Notes under the pieces: model-generated | The model's database searches: none | The model's input: only the letters and a program-made list of their open reading frames with translations | Told to the model about the DNA's origin: nothing | Part shown: in pieces, positions 1 to 8,850 of the stretch | How positions within the stretch are numbered: the first letter of the stretch is position 1 | Layout: each line of letters opens with the position of its first letter | Program-made: the position numbers and the translations under genes | NCBI GenBank assembly: GCA_028565635.1 | Contig: JAOXYB010033062.1 | Coordinates: 1 to 29,963, forward strand | DNA: 29,963 nucleotides | Source of the DNA: Phoronis ovalis | Lineage: Eukaryota; Phoronida; Phoronidae | Reading direction: 5' to 3'

Positions 1-257
1 TATAGACTTCTATAGAAATTCTATAGAAAGTGTCCAATTCTCTATACATTCTATAGAATCTTCTATAGAATTCTATATAAAATCCTATAGAATTCTATAG
101 AAATTGTTCCAATTTTCTGTAGAAAATCCTATAGGATTCTATGGAGCTCTCTATAGAATTCTATAGAGCTCTATAGAATTCTATAGAGCTCTCTATAGAA
201 TTGTTCCATAGAATTCTATAGAATTGTTCTATAGAATTCTATAGACAATTCTATACT
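1..257. repeat. Palindromic short-period satellite (CTATAGAATT type)
   Basis: The first 257 bases are a tandem array of short self-complementary words such as CTATAGAATTCTATAG and TAGAGCTCTATAG, varying around a 10-20 base period. Because the words are palindromic, the array reads almost the same on both strands and could form cruciforms. It is cut by the window edge, so its full length is unknown. Nothing in it codes for protein. Confidence 0.9.
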
Positions 258-2383
258 AATTTTTTGTAAGGGCCAGACGAGTCTGGCTGGCTGGCAAACC
301 TTAAACAGTTCATACAGCTGGCAATGGAGAACAGATCTGATTCTCCACATTAACAACACTAAGTGACTCATTTAGGCGCGAAACCTAATGGGCTGGCAGA
401 TAGAGTTCCCCCCACATGTTTACCTGGCTGGTGAATTAAAAAAATTCAGCTTGCTGGTGAGTGGGGAAGAGAGATGGCCTTTCAAGCCACATTACCAAAT
501 GCTTTATCTAAGCATAAAACATGTAAAAAATATGTTGGTGTGCTACATAAAGCCATAAAAAATTATCCTCATTGGGTGCTTCTGATTACCATTATTAGTT
601 CTTAAAACAAGTATTGATATATTGCAAATTCACAAATCAAAAGTATGCTTGATCAACATATTTTTTAATTTTTAAAGCTAAAACTGTGTAAATGTTGAAT
701 GTTCTTCGATCACTGATACTAACAAGAGTTGAACTGCATTTATTTAAGTAGTGACCCTTAAAGGTGGACATTTAAAAGTACTTACTGAAAATAATGAGTA
801 GAATTTCTGATTTAAACTAATAAGTCCATGACGAAATATGTCTATTATACACTAGAAATGCACTCATTGACCCATTGAAAGGTCATAGGGTGCTTTCATG
901 GTATGAATCTCATTAAGCTGTCAAAGATGACCATTTGGTACAAAATATATTGTGTTAGGAATTAAAATGTAATTTTAATTAATTAGTTTTCTTCGGGCAG
1001 AATTGCACTCAATTACCCCAAAAGTGGCACCAATTTTTTTTTAATCTGGGAACCTTTTCTACCTGAAAAAATGAGTTTGCCTATGTCATTAAAAAATTTT
1101 CACGGATGACCATTGGCCGCCTGACTATATTTACATTTATTGAATTCCATGCAACTGTCTCGTGTAATGAGGGTCATACATACATGTTGGTCCTACAGGG
1201 TCATGACGAGGATCTTCATTGTATTTGTTGAGATGGAACCATTGGATCTGTTATGACAAAATTGCATTTTCTAAACAGAAGCAATAAGTCTACTAGGCTG
1301 TTCATTAGGAGTGTTTCGTTATAATATCTAGTAAGTAAACTCATTTTTAAGCTTTGTCGTTTTTTTTCTATACGCTGAGCGTCTAAAAAATGATGAAGTG
1401 TAAAAGTAACATCACATCTGATTGATTTACTTAGATTGGAATCTCCAGGTAAATGTCAAAGCAATGGCACATTGAGTTGGAACGTCCTCTGCTGGTGTTC
1501 TGAGTTATTAGTCGCAGTGGCCATAAACATAAAGACTTGTTTTCTTTATAGGACGCCTTGCCAAGCATATAATTTTAGCAAAAAAAACATTATTTATTTG
1601 CTTTTAGACGCACAACCATGAACCAGATGATTAGAGTTACCACTACAAGGAATTATACCATTAGCTATTCTTTAATTGTCTTTAACTTTATAATATACGT
1701 GTAGGTCAAAACCAAAAAAACACTGTAACATATAATAGTTAACAAATTTACATACTGATCAATTCACTTACTGTACTTTTGTAACTTATAAACCTTATGT
1801 ATGAGTAAAGACATAATTTAACAACTAATATATATCTGTAAAATTATGGGTCAATTAATTTTTTTATAAATTAAAATAACTATTATAAATTTCCTTACAT
1901 GTCACATGTCTGACAATAATTCAAATACTTCTACCACTTAAAAAAGTAATCATTTTCACCTACTTCAAATATGTGACCATGGGTCACTGTTATTAATCCA
2001 ATTATTATTGTTTACCAATTGACACGATATCCAAATTTAAAAAAACTGATATTTGCTTATACACATGAAAACACCATAACAAAGTTGCATATCTAATAGC
2101 ATTGCTATTCATTCTAGTTGTGGCCGCTTTAGTATTTACACTCACATGCCACGTGTTGAGTTAAATGGGCCATTTTTCTTACAAAAATATTGCATTCCAT
2201 CGCCAAATTAAACATACCCTCACAATATTATTGCGTAACATAAATTCTTGCTCTTTACATGTTTGTGATAAAAGAATGAATTTTTCATGATATCTATTGC
2301 AATTTGTAGATCATTGAACTTGGGATCAGACTAGTTTACGTTTGTTTAGTGAGATAGCGCTAAAGTTACTATCATTTACAACA
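258..2383. other. Non-coding stretch, nothing recognised
   Basis: About 2.1 kb of AT-rich sequence with frequent stops in all frames. The longest open stretch (near 1436-1621, plus) resembles no family I know and has no supporting splice context. I see no clear repeat edges here. Confidence 0.5.
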
Positions 2384-2650
2384 AAATGCGACTTCGTCTG
2401 TTGTGTAGTGCGGTTTCATTAATGAATGCAACAAAAAGGCATTACCGCATTAGCTTGAACCGCAGCGGGAACATTCAAAATTTAGAACTCCAACGCTTTG
2501 TGATGATATGATAATGATGTAAATTAAATTTTCACAAAGATTTCCGCTGCGGTTCAAACTAATGCGGGAACACTTTTGCTGCATAACTAATGTCCTCATG
2601 TACGAAATGCGACGTCACAGATGAAATACCACTATACCACAGGGTCGCAT
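2384..2650. mobile_element. Foldback (palindromic) MITE-like element, copy 1
   Basis: The two halves are reverse complements of each other. The left arm holds GCATTAGCTTGAACCGCAGC (about 2446-2465) and the right arm holds its near-perfect complement GCTGCGGTTCAAACTAATGC (about 2549-2568). The outer ends begin and end with TGCGAC / GTCGCA. A short inner stem (CTTTGTGA ... TCACAAAG) sits near the centre. No coding capacity is visible. This is the structure of a non-autonomous foldback element that would need a transposase in trans. The exact borders are my estimate. Confidence 0.75.
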
Positions 2651-2667
2651 TCCGTTGCAAACAATAA

Positions 2668-2960
2668 TAAGGTGCCACTTGTGGTATAGTGCTATTTCAT
2701 TTTTAACATTGTATTTTATAATGAGGACGTCAGTTATGTAGCAAAGGTATTACCACATTAGCTTGAACCACATTCACATTCTACAATGTGCGTGCACGCT
2801 TTGTGATGATATATATGATAATGACGTAGATTAAATTTTCATAAAGATTCTCACTGCAGTTCAAGCTAATGTGGTAATAACTTATGTCTTCATTATAAAC
2901 TGTGACGTCATAAAGGAAATACCACTGTATAATAATACCACAAACTCGCACTTCAATCTT
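2668..2960. mobile_element. Foldback (palindromic) MITE-like element, copy 2
   Basis: This is a second, diverged copy of the element just upstream. It again carries arms with ACCACATTAGCTTGAACC and the complementary GTTCAAGCTAATGTGGTAAT, plus outer GTGGTATAGTG / ATACCACTGTAT ends and GACGTCA words near both ends. The two copies are head-to-tail with under 20 bases between them. That suggests tandem duplication or nested insertion at a preferred site. Confidence 0.75.
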
Positions 2961-2970
2961 GACGTTTTCA

Positions 2971-2998
2971 TCTGCTATCTGCTATCTGCTATCTGCTA
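2971..2998 (+). repeat. (TCTGCTA)4 microsatellite
   Basis: Four perfect copies of the heptamer TCTGCTA directly follow the second foldback element. They may have arisen at the insertion border. Confidence 0.9.
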
Positions 2999-3124
2999 AG
3001 GATAACATCATGCAGCAGATAGACATTTAATTTGTTGGACTTGCTTTGAAAATACCATCTGTGAAATCACTCCATTTAGTTTTTTCAACTATAATATATA
3101 AAGCTAATACACAAAGTACAGTCT

Positions 3125-3412
3125 GTTCTGGACCATATTTGGACCATCAGGCCGGGCTTATGCCAGTCGGTTTCAGTAGCATTAAGCGACACAGAGTGTT
3201 CTCTGCCTGGATAGGATGCTAGTCTATCGCAGGTTACTTCCCAATGTTATAAACACTGGTACCCATTTTTAAACCTGGGCGCAGGAGAAACAAATGAGGA
3301 TAAAGTGTCTTCCTTAGGAACATAATCACTAATGACCCATGCAGGATTCGAACCTGCAACCTTTCGATTTGCAGTCCGGCGGAACCGACCACCTTCGCGA
3401 CCCCTCCCAATA
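3125..3412 (-). mobile_element. tRNA-derived SINE
   Basis: Read on the minus strand, the element starts with a tRNA-like head. An A-box-like TCGCGAAGGTGG lies at 3400-3389 and a perfect B box GGTTCGAATCC at 3354-3344. Their spacing is that of an internal RNA polymerase III promoter. An anticodon-arm-like GGACTGCAAATC lies between them. About 200 bases of unrelated body follow, ending in a GC-rich segment near 3130-3170. A tRNA head with a long non-tRNA body is diagnostic of a SINE. The 3' border is uncertain because no clean A-tail or target duplication is visible. Confidence 0.8.
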
Positions 3413-3932
3413 CACAAAGATTAATTAATATTATACTTCTCCACCTTATTATAGCTGAATTTGGTTAGGGTTCACACTTTAAGTATCAAAATGTATGACA
3501 AAGATGGAAGAAAACTATAAGGAAGGTGTTATATGGTTTGAGTTTCTATGTAGTTTTGAAAAGATATGTTTTTTAATTTTTCTATTACGAGTTATAAAAT
3601 CCTTGATTCTACTTGTTAGATACAGGCTAATCAGTTTGATTGACTGCATGTTCAAGCAAATTTTAATTTAAAAGGGATTTAGGACTGATCATTAGAATTA
3701 AAAAAAGCTCATTAGAGTCACGGTAATGAACAAAATAATTGTTCGTAGTATTTTTCAGTCACAATGTTTGTGAAGACTGCGAAGCAAATGATCCCATTTC
3801 CTTGGATTAATTTGATCTCCAAGTCTAAACTGCATGCATGTATGTAATGCATTATCATATATTTTCATACTATCTCAAAAGCTATTTATAACATATACAG
3901 ACATGTAAATTTGCATGTTATACCTACTATAG
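3413..3932. other. Non-coding spacer, nothing recognised
   Basis: About 520 bases of AT-rich sequence between a SINE and an inverted-repeat element, with no open frames or repeat structure that I can support. Confidence 0.5.
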
Positions 3933-4272
3933 TACCCGGGGGCCGGCGCGAGCAGTCAATATGAAAATGGGTATACGCATGTTTCAACAAAATTTCGCGT
4001 GAAGGGGTATGCTTTTCGAATCGTCGGCACGTAGTAACGCGCGTTACGCGCTTAATTAGCGTCTGTTTTTTTTGGCTAAAATCACGAAAATGGGTATTTT
4101 TTTTGGAGGTGTGACACTTCATTAGGGGTGTTTTTTTCCAAAGGATGTATTATTTTCAGTAAACTCACTTCCTTAGGGGTGTATTTTTGGCAGAAGTTAA
4201 CTTCGTTAGGGGCTTTTTTGAAAAGCCATATTGGAACATGGTACCCACTTTCACATTGACTGCCCCCGGGCT
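3933..4272. mobile_element. Inverted-repeat element with internal AGGGGTGT modules
   Basis: The ends are complementary. The left end reads CCCGGGGGC, then a short insert, then CAGTCAATATGAAAATGGGT (3954-3973 region). The right end reads ACCCACTTTCACATTGACTG followed by CCCCCGGG. The interior carries three or four spaced copies of a TTAGGGGTGTTTTTT-like module (about 4085-4220). The flanks share TATA-like bases (CTATAG / CTATAATATAG), a possible target duplication. There is no coding capacity, so this is a MITE-like non-autonomous element of unassigned superfamily. Confidence 0.7.
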
Positions 4273-4294
4273 ATAATATAGTCTGTAGATGAAG

Positions 4295-4720
4295 TTGCTA
4301 CGTTGCTCAAAGTTAGGCATGCATCAAATGATTATATGAACTGTGACCTTGACCTAGATCTTCTAGGTCAAATAATTATTACTTTTTTTACAGTACAGTA
4401 AATATCTGTGATACATTTTGGTCCATATCTCAAAAAGTAAGTATGAGCCATATATAGAGACATTATTCCTCGTCGGCATGCATGTTTGTGATGATGGGAC
4501 TCATGAAGTCACATATGACCTTAAAGCGTGAACTTATTGATCTTTATAAGGTCAAAATATGGATACATTAGGGTCTGTATCTCAAAAGGTGCAGCAGATG
4601 GGGATGTCCTTTCAAGCCTTGAGTATTTGATAACTGCACATCAATTACATAACCTTTAATGTTGACCTAGTTATTCTAAGGCCAATCCATGTAATTAATG
4701 ACTTGTTTCATGAGTTTTTC
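4295..4720. repeat. Diverged minisatellite with TGACCT/AGGTCA-like words
   Basis: Roughly three diverged units of about 140-180 bases. Each contains a TGACCT- or TGACCTT-type word followed about 15-30 bases later by its complement (AAGGTCA, AGGTCA), for example around 4341, 4515 and 4655. Between them recur TATCTCAAAA(A/G)GT phrases (about 4427 and 4580). Similar word-rich repeats are common in bivalve genomes, which is part of my taxonomic guess. Confidence 0.6.
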
Positions 4721-4756
4721 TAGTACCCTTAGAATGGACCACTTGCAAGTCTAGCC

Positions 4757-4811
4757 CTCAGGCAGTGTTAGTAAGCACAGGTAGCATGCGAGCTTAAGGT
4801 TCGGTCCCGGT
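4757..4811 (+). repeat. Possible tRNA-like SINE head
   Basis: A weak A-box-like stretch (AGTGTTAGTAAGCAC) is followed about 35 bases later by GGTTCGGTCCC, which fits the B-box consensus except at one position. The sequence downstream to about 4980 does not look like ordinary spacer, but I cannot define an end. It is an old SINE head or a chance match. Confidence 0.35.
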
Positions 4812-6250
4812 GTAATAAAAACCTGTATCCGCGTGATACGGTATCAGAAATAAGCGTCATACAGACACTAAGTTTTAGTGAAAAATAGATCGAGTCCCAC
4901 GAACTGTTGGTTTCAAATAGTAATTATAGTGTCCTAGGACACTGAATTCTAAAAATCAGTATCCGGATTAAAATTCTCGGTCCCCAATGAAATCATCCGT
5001 TTGAATACAAATTTAGTCATAGAACACCGTTCTCTATCACTCCAGCTACAGTTCTATCTTGACAACCCTAGCTCTAACACTCCGAATGTCCTAGGACATG
5101 ATATCGAATCTGACAGTCCTATATATGTGGCAATCATTTTCAAACAATCTACGGTCCCTGGAAATTGTATAGAATTAACGGTTCCTTTTTCCTTTTTCGG
5201 AGCAAAATTGGGGTACTCAAATCTGTACTAAGGAAAGGGAAACTTTCTAACCCTTGTTATCATGTTAAAGTTAACAGCAGCATTTCTTGATACAGTAAGA
5301 ATATAGATGAGTGAAACAGATACTGTAACCTCGGCACCTGCCAGGCAGTGTTGTTATGTACACTAGCTATTCTGTGAACAATGTTTCATTGATGTTTGCA
5401 AAATTTTAGGAAAATATGCTTCGCCTTTTACTGTCAGTAGGTTTTGTTAATGTTTTTTAAGTTTCTGTTTTTGACTTATGAAATGAACGATATTATAACG
5501 TCTATTATGTATTATGTCACTGTACATTAACAAGTTCAGCTTTTCCAGTGTCGGAGAGCACTCCCTATAATTACATTTGTTAATTAATTCATGTTTAGAT
5601 TAGAAAAGAAAGTGAACATTCAATTCTCACAAGAATATATGATTATATACTCTCATTGTGTTATTTTACCTGGGATTAAATGTTCAAAAGTGCATGCTAG
5701 TAATATAAGACCAAATAATTACTTGCTTCTGTACTATTTTACTTAACTAGTTCAGTATTTAGTTTCGTGCTTTAAATATTTTTTTATATATTGAATTAAC
5801 TGTGGTTATTATATCTTTTGATGTGTCTTATTAGCATAAAGGATTAATGCTAATTAATCCAAACAAATAATACGCATGGTCGTTAATGTATGTTCTCACG
5901 ACATCATACTGTACTAACATGTAAAACTCGTTTGTACAGTGTGGCACAAAAAAATGACACAGCTACGATCCAATCATACTATATACATTCAATCAAAAAA
6001 TCACTCCATGTGCATCACAATTTATGTGCCAAATAGGAAAGAAATCTGTCCAGATGATTTCTTGTAACAACTTTAGACTAGGAAAACTATAGGCTAGCTT
6101 CTTAGATAAAAATGAAGCATAATTCAAGAATGCCAGAGTTTATCTATAGTAAAGCACTTAGAAGTGTGCACAAAATGTCAATGACAAGGTTTGTGAGTGT
6201 GCTTGTATCACACTCTCCGATTTAGGCGCCTAACTAGAGAGCAATACAAT
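4812..6250. other. Non-coding stretch, nothing firm
   Basis: About 1.4 kb without a supported gene. The palindrome GTCCTAGGAC occurs twice (about 4931 and 5090), and short GTCC-rich phrases between them hint at an old internally repeated element. An open frame at 5001-5231 (plus) shows no recognisable domain and I do not call it a gene. Confidence 0.45.
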
Positions 6251-6280
6251 AGGCCACTTGCGGGTTTCACGCAGAAAGTA

Positions 6281-6319
6281 TGACGTCATCCGGAAGTAGG
6301 GCAAAATCCGCCATTGTTG
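6281..6319 (+). promoter_or_regulatory. Compact CRE + ETS + YY1-like promoter cluster
   Basis: Within 40 bases lie a perfect CRE palindrome TGACGTCA (6281-6288), an ETS core CCGGAAGT (6290-6297), and, on the minus strand, ACAATGGCGGA, a YY1-type ATGGCGG core (about 6306-6316). This trio is typical of TATA-less, initiator-type metazoan promoters. It lies 45-85 bases upstream of the ATG of the small SAP-like frame, so it is well placed to drive it. Function is inferred from known factor motifs only. Confidence 0.6.
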
Positions 6320-6363
6320 TTTATGTTTAGCTTAGTGAAAGTGAAAAATCTGCTGTGAATATA

Positions 6364-6543
6364 ATGGAAAATTTTGCGTCTAAAACTGTACCCTTTCTGA
6401 AGCGATGGCTGAACGATCGTGGTATAACTGTCAACGGTCGGAGGAAGGATGATTTAGTTCGTTTGTGTGACGCAGTTTATGATTTGAACCTTGATATCGA
6501 TTTGTTGCGAGACTTCAAAGCCAATAACGAGACTTTTTTTTAA
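6364..6543 (+). CDS. Small SAP-like domain protein or truncated first exon
   Basis: The frame encodes 59 aa from the ATG at 6364 to TAA at 6543. Residues 9-38 read as a helix-loop-helix with PFLKRWLNDRGI, a short basic linker (GRRKDDLVRLC) and a second amphipathic helix. That is the layout of a SAP (SAF-A/B, Acinus, PIAS) DNA-binding motif of about 35 residues. In invertebrates this kind of N-terminal SAP-like segment often heads longer proteins, including transposon-derived ones. Here it runs into a T-rich tract and stops. It may be a complete micro-protein, a 5' exon whose donor I cannot identify, or a truncated mobile-element ORF. The promoter-like cluster just upstream favours transcription. 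The domain call is pattern-based and moderate; the gene model is uncertain. Confidence 0.45.
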   Translation: MENFASKTVPFLKRWLNDRGITVNGRRKDDLVRLCDAVYDLNLDIDLLRDFKANNETFF

Positions 6544-7091
6544 ATATATTACGGTCTATTTAGAATTAGTTATCATGATAGAATAACCGTGGTAGGCGAC
6601 GATGGGTTGCTACCAATTATTTACAATAGTTGGACCAATAAAAAGCGGTTTTCCTACTGAAAAATGAAGTTGCAATAAATGAATCTTTTTAATATTACAT
6701 ATTCTGTAGCTGCCATGTTTCTGGGCACTCACAAATTACAGATAATAACATTCGTTTGACATAATTTGAATGACATATATTTATCTGCTTTTAAACTGAT
6801 ATATTATCTTGCATTACCAAATGAAAAATTCTTCATCTGCTTTCATTTTCATTCTTAGACAATTAACAAATATATTTCTTAATTCTCTCTAAATACTGGC
6901 TATAACTCTTTTTCATATCAAATTTTAACATTTTCCAGTTCAAATCACATATTGTTTGCTTTGATATTAAAGGTCCATATGCTACACTACACTACAAAAT
7001 AAACGACAGGACATATTAATAGAATGTACTATTACATACATAGTCATTGTATTATACACGTTTTATAAAACTTTAATTATTTTTTTTTAAA
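6544..7091. other. AT-rich spacer
   Basis: No gene recognised. On the minus strand an ATTAAA variant polyadenylation signal lies at 7077-7072, just beyond the orphan AGXT exon. It could serve that exon if it is transcribed. Confidence 0.4.
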
Positions 7092-7248
7092 TTAAGCAGA
7101 TGGCTGATCCCTACAGTGTTTAATGCATTTGTCTAATGCATGCAATGTGCGATTAATATTCTCCTCAGTTGCATTGTTACCCATCAGACCAATTCTTAAC
7201 ACTTTACTACATGAAGGTCCTAACCCACAAGCAATTTCTACTTTGCAC
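7092..7248 (-). pseudogene. Orphan duplicate of the AGXT terminal exon
   Basis: This is a second copy of the last exon of the AGXT gene whose main copy lies at 20604-20442. It keeps the acceptor (TTTTGTAG before 7248), the same splice phase and an open frame to TAA at 7094-7092. It encodes the conserved [20 protein letters not shown] block, including the Arg that holds the substrate carboxylate in this family. By hand alignment 36 of 51 residues match the main copy, with 15 replacement and 8 silent codon differences, which suggests weak constraint. The reading frame ends after ...PSA, so the AKL peroxisomal ending is missing. No exons 1-9 counterpart is visible between here and the oxygenase gene. 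The most likely reading is the relic of a tandem gene duplication. Because phase and strand match, use as a distant alternative last exon of AGXT cannot be excluded. Confidence 0.8.
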
Positions 7249-7274
7249 CTACAAAACAAAACAAAAAAAATCAA

Positions 7275-7647
7275 AATATTACGGTAGTTCCCAAGTTTAG
7301 TGCAGCTGCTTTGTCATTACATGTAAATTAATGCTTTTCTCTATATTTTGACCGCTTTAGGGGATTAACTCAAGCTAGGCCACCGCTGTAACTGACCAAA
7401 GGCGCTGATGAGAACATGCGGAAAAGCATAGCATGAAAGGTACCCTATACATGAACATTCGATGGGACACTTGGCCGTGCAGTATCCTTACTTTGTCTTT
7501 GTGCTGATTTGAAAAGCAACATTTTTCTCTAATTTTAATTTAAACAAGAAATATTTTGGAATCTGCAGCAATTTCCAAAAACTTCCCGAGTCCCTGTTTC
7601 CCCAGCTTTAGAATTTCTATTATTCAATCAACGAAACATATTATTTG
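7275..7647. other. Spacer without recognised gene
   Basis: This holds sequence upstream of the orphan exon on its own strand. I looked for a partner to AGXT exon 9 (PTVTALEVP) on the minus strand and found none. Confidence 0.4.
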
Positions 7648-7660
7648 TTTGTAATCCCGC

Positions 7661-8131
7661 CAGTCTGAATAAATCCACCCGCTAGTGTTCCGTGCCCTCT
7701 TAACCACAGTCAATTTTGGTTATATTCCTTCATTTAAGAGCGCAGTAATTATGACGTTATTAATCTTTTGCCAACCCAGACAATCCTTTCTCTCTGTGTG
7801 ATCCATCGTTGCCTACCACGTCTATTGTATCATTATGACTCATTCTGAATAAGTATTGCTAGGGAGCATGCTTTTTGCTTAGCGGGCTGTAAATACATTC
7901 TGGCAGCATAGCATGTGTGTGGTCGACCTACCTGCTTAGTCCATGCAGTGTTATACCTATTATTGTAAACTGCAGTTTGATTAATATCAAGATTTTCGTG
8001 ACACTTTATATAGAAATCAAGGGATTATCATTCCTCTGGTTTTTGATTTAATAAACAAAAATTGACTATAGCTAAGCCCAGACGTTAGTTGAGAAGGTAC
8101 GGAATGCTAACGGATGGATTTATTCAGACTG
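7661..8131. mobile_element. hAT-like MITE, copy 1 (471 bp)
   Basis: The element has terminal inverted repeats. The left end is CAGTCTGAATAAATCC and the right end is GGATTTATTCAGACTG. Imperfect pairing continues inward for about 40 bases (GTTAGTTGAGAAGG-type sequence). Flanking direct repeats TTTGTAATCC are at 7648-7657 and 8132-8141, with three extra bases before the left terminus. The CAG...CTG ends and a duplication of about 8 bp fit the hAT superfamily. It has no transposase frame, so it is non-autonomous. A second copy lies in the same orientation at 9959-10440. Confidence 0.85.
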
Positions 8132-8850
8132 TTTGTAATCCAACAAAGACAGGTAGCGTTAATACATTTTTCAAATGTTTTAGTCGCATAGGGGTCAAAT
8201 TTAATATGGCTGCCATTTGTTTTCTTGATTTATTCAATTCACTAGAAAACTATACTATTTTATTAAAATCAGTTACCTACCAACTAAAATATTCGAGTAA
8301 GTGGTTCATTGTCGTGATAATGTGTGAACATATATAGTACAAGAGCTAGGGCTTAATTTTTACGGACTTCCTAATTTTTTGACTGGAAATGCAGTTTCTG
8401 ATTTCACTGGAAATGCTTGTTCTGGTTATGAAGCTACGTAATGTGTGTATTTTAAGTGAACTATTTGCCGGGCTATTTGACGAATTAAATATGATATACT
8501 GCTACATTTGTTTTGGAAAAAAAATTGCTTTAAAATTTGGTTAAGTTTGTAAATGTATACACCGCTTGTGTCCTTTGGTATAAATAACACAGTCAAAATA
8601 TAATTAGAAAAGATGTGTGTTTATTTGAAAACAAATAGGGTTGTTTGCTGTTACTTAATTCTTTTAAAAAATAAATCGCGAAAGTATTAAAAGATGCACA
8701 ACACCTTTATTAAAAAGCAAGTACATGTTGTAGTTCTTGTATTTTGTGGAAAATTAAGTTTGAACACAGCGCAACAATTTATAACATATTAAGTGCTTCT
8801 AATTATTCAGCCAATAACACGTATTGAAACTTTCAAGGCTTGCCCCATTA
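8132..8850. other. 3' region of the dioxygenase gene
   Basis: This includes the probable 3' UTR of the minus-strand oxygenase gene, from 8850 down to about 8690, then AT-rich spacer. No separate gene is recognised. Confidence 0.45.
8706..8711 (-). terminator. AATAAA polyadenylation signal (dioxygenase gene)
   Basis: On the minus strand a canonical AATAAA lies about 140 bases past the stop codon at 8853-8851. It is the nearest perfect match. A second AATAAA at 8625-8620 is an alternative. Confidence 0.5.

Noticed and set aside
3334-3410. Functional tRNA gene on the minus strand
   Set aside because: A and B boxes are present, but the acceptor stem does not pair and a long non-tRNA body follows, so it is a SINE head.
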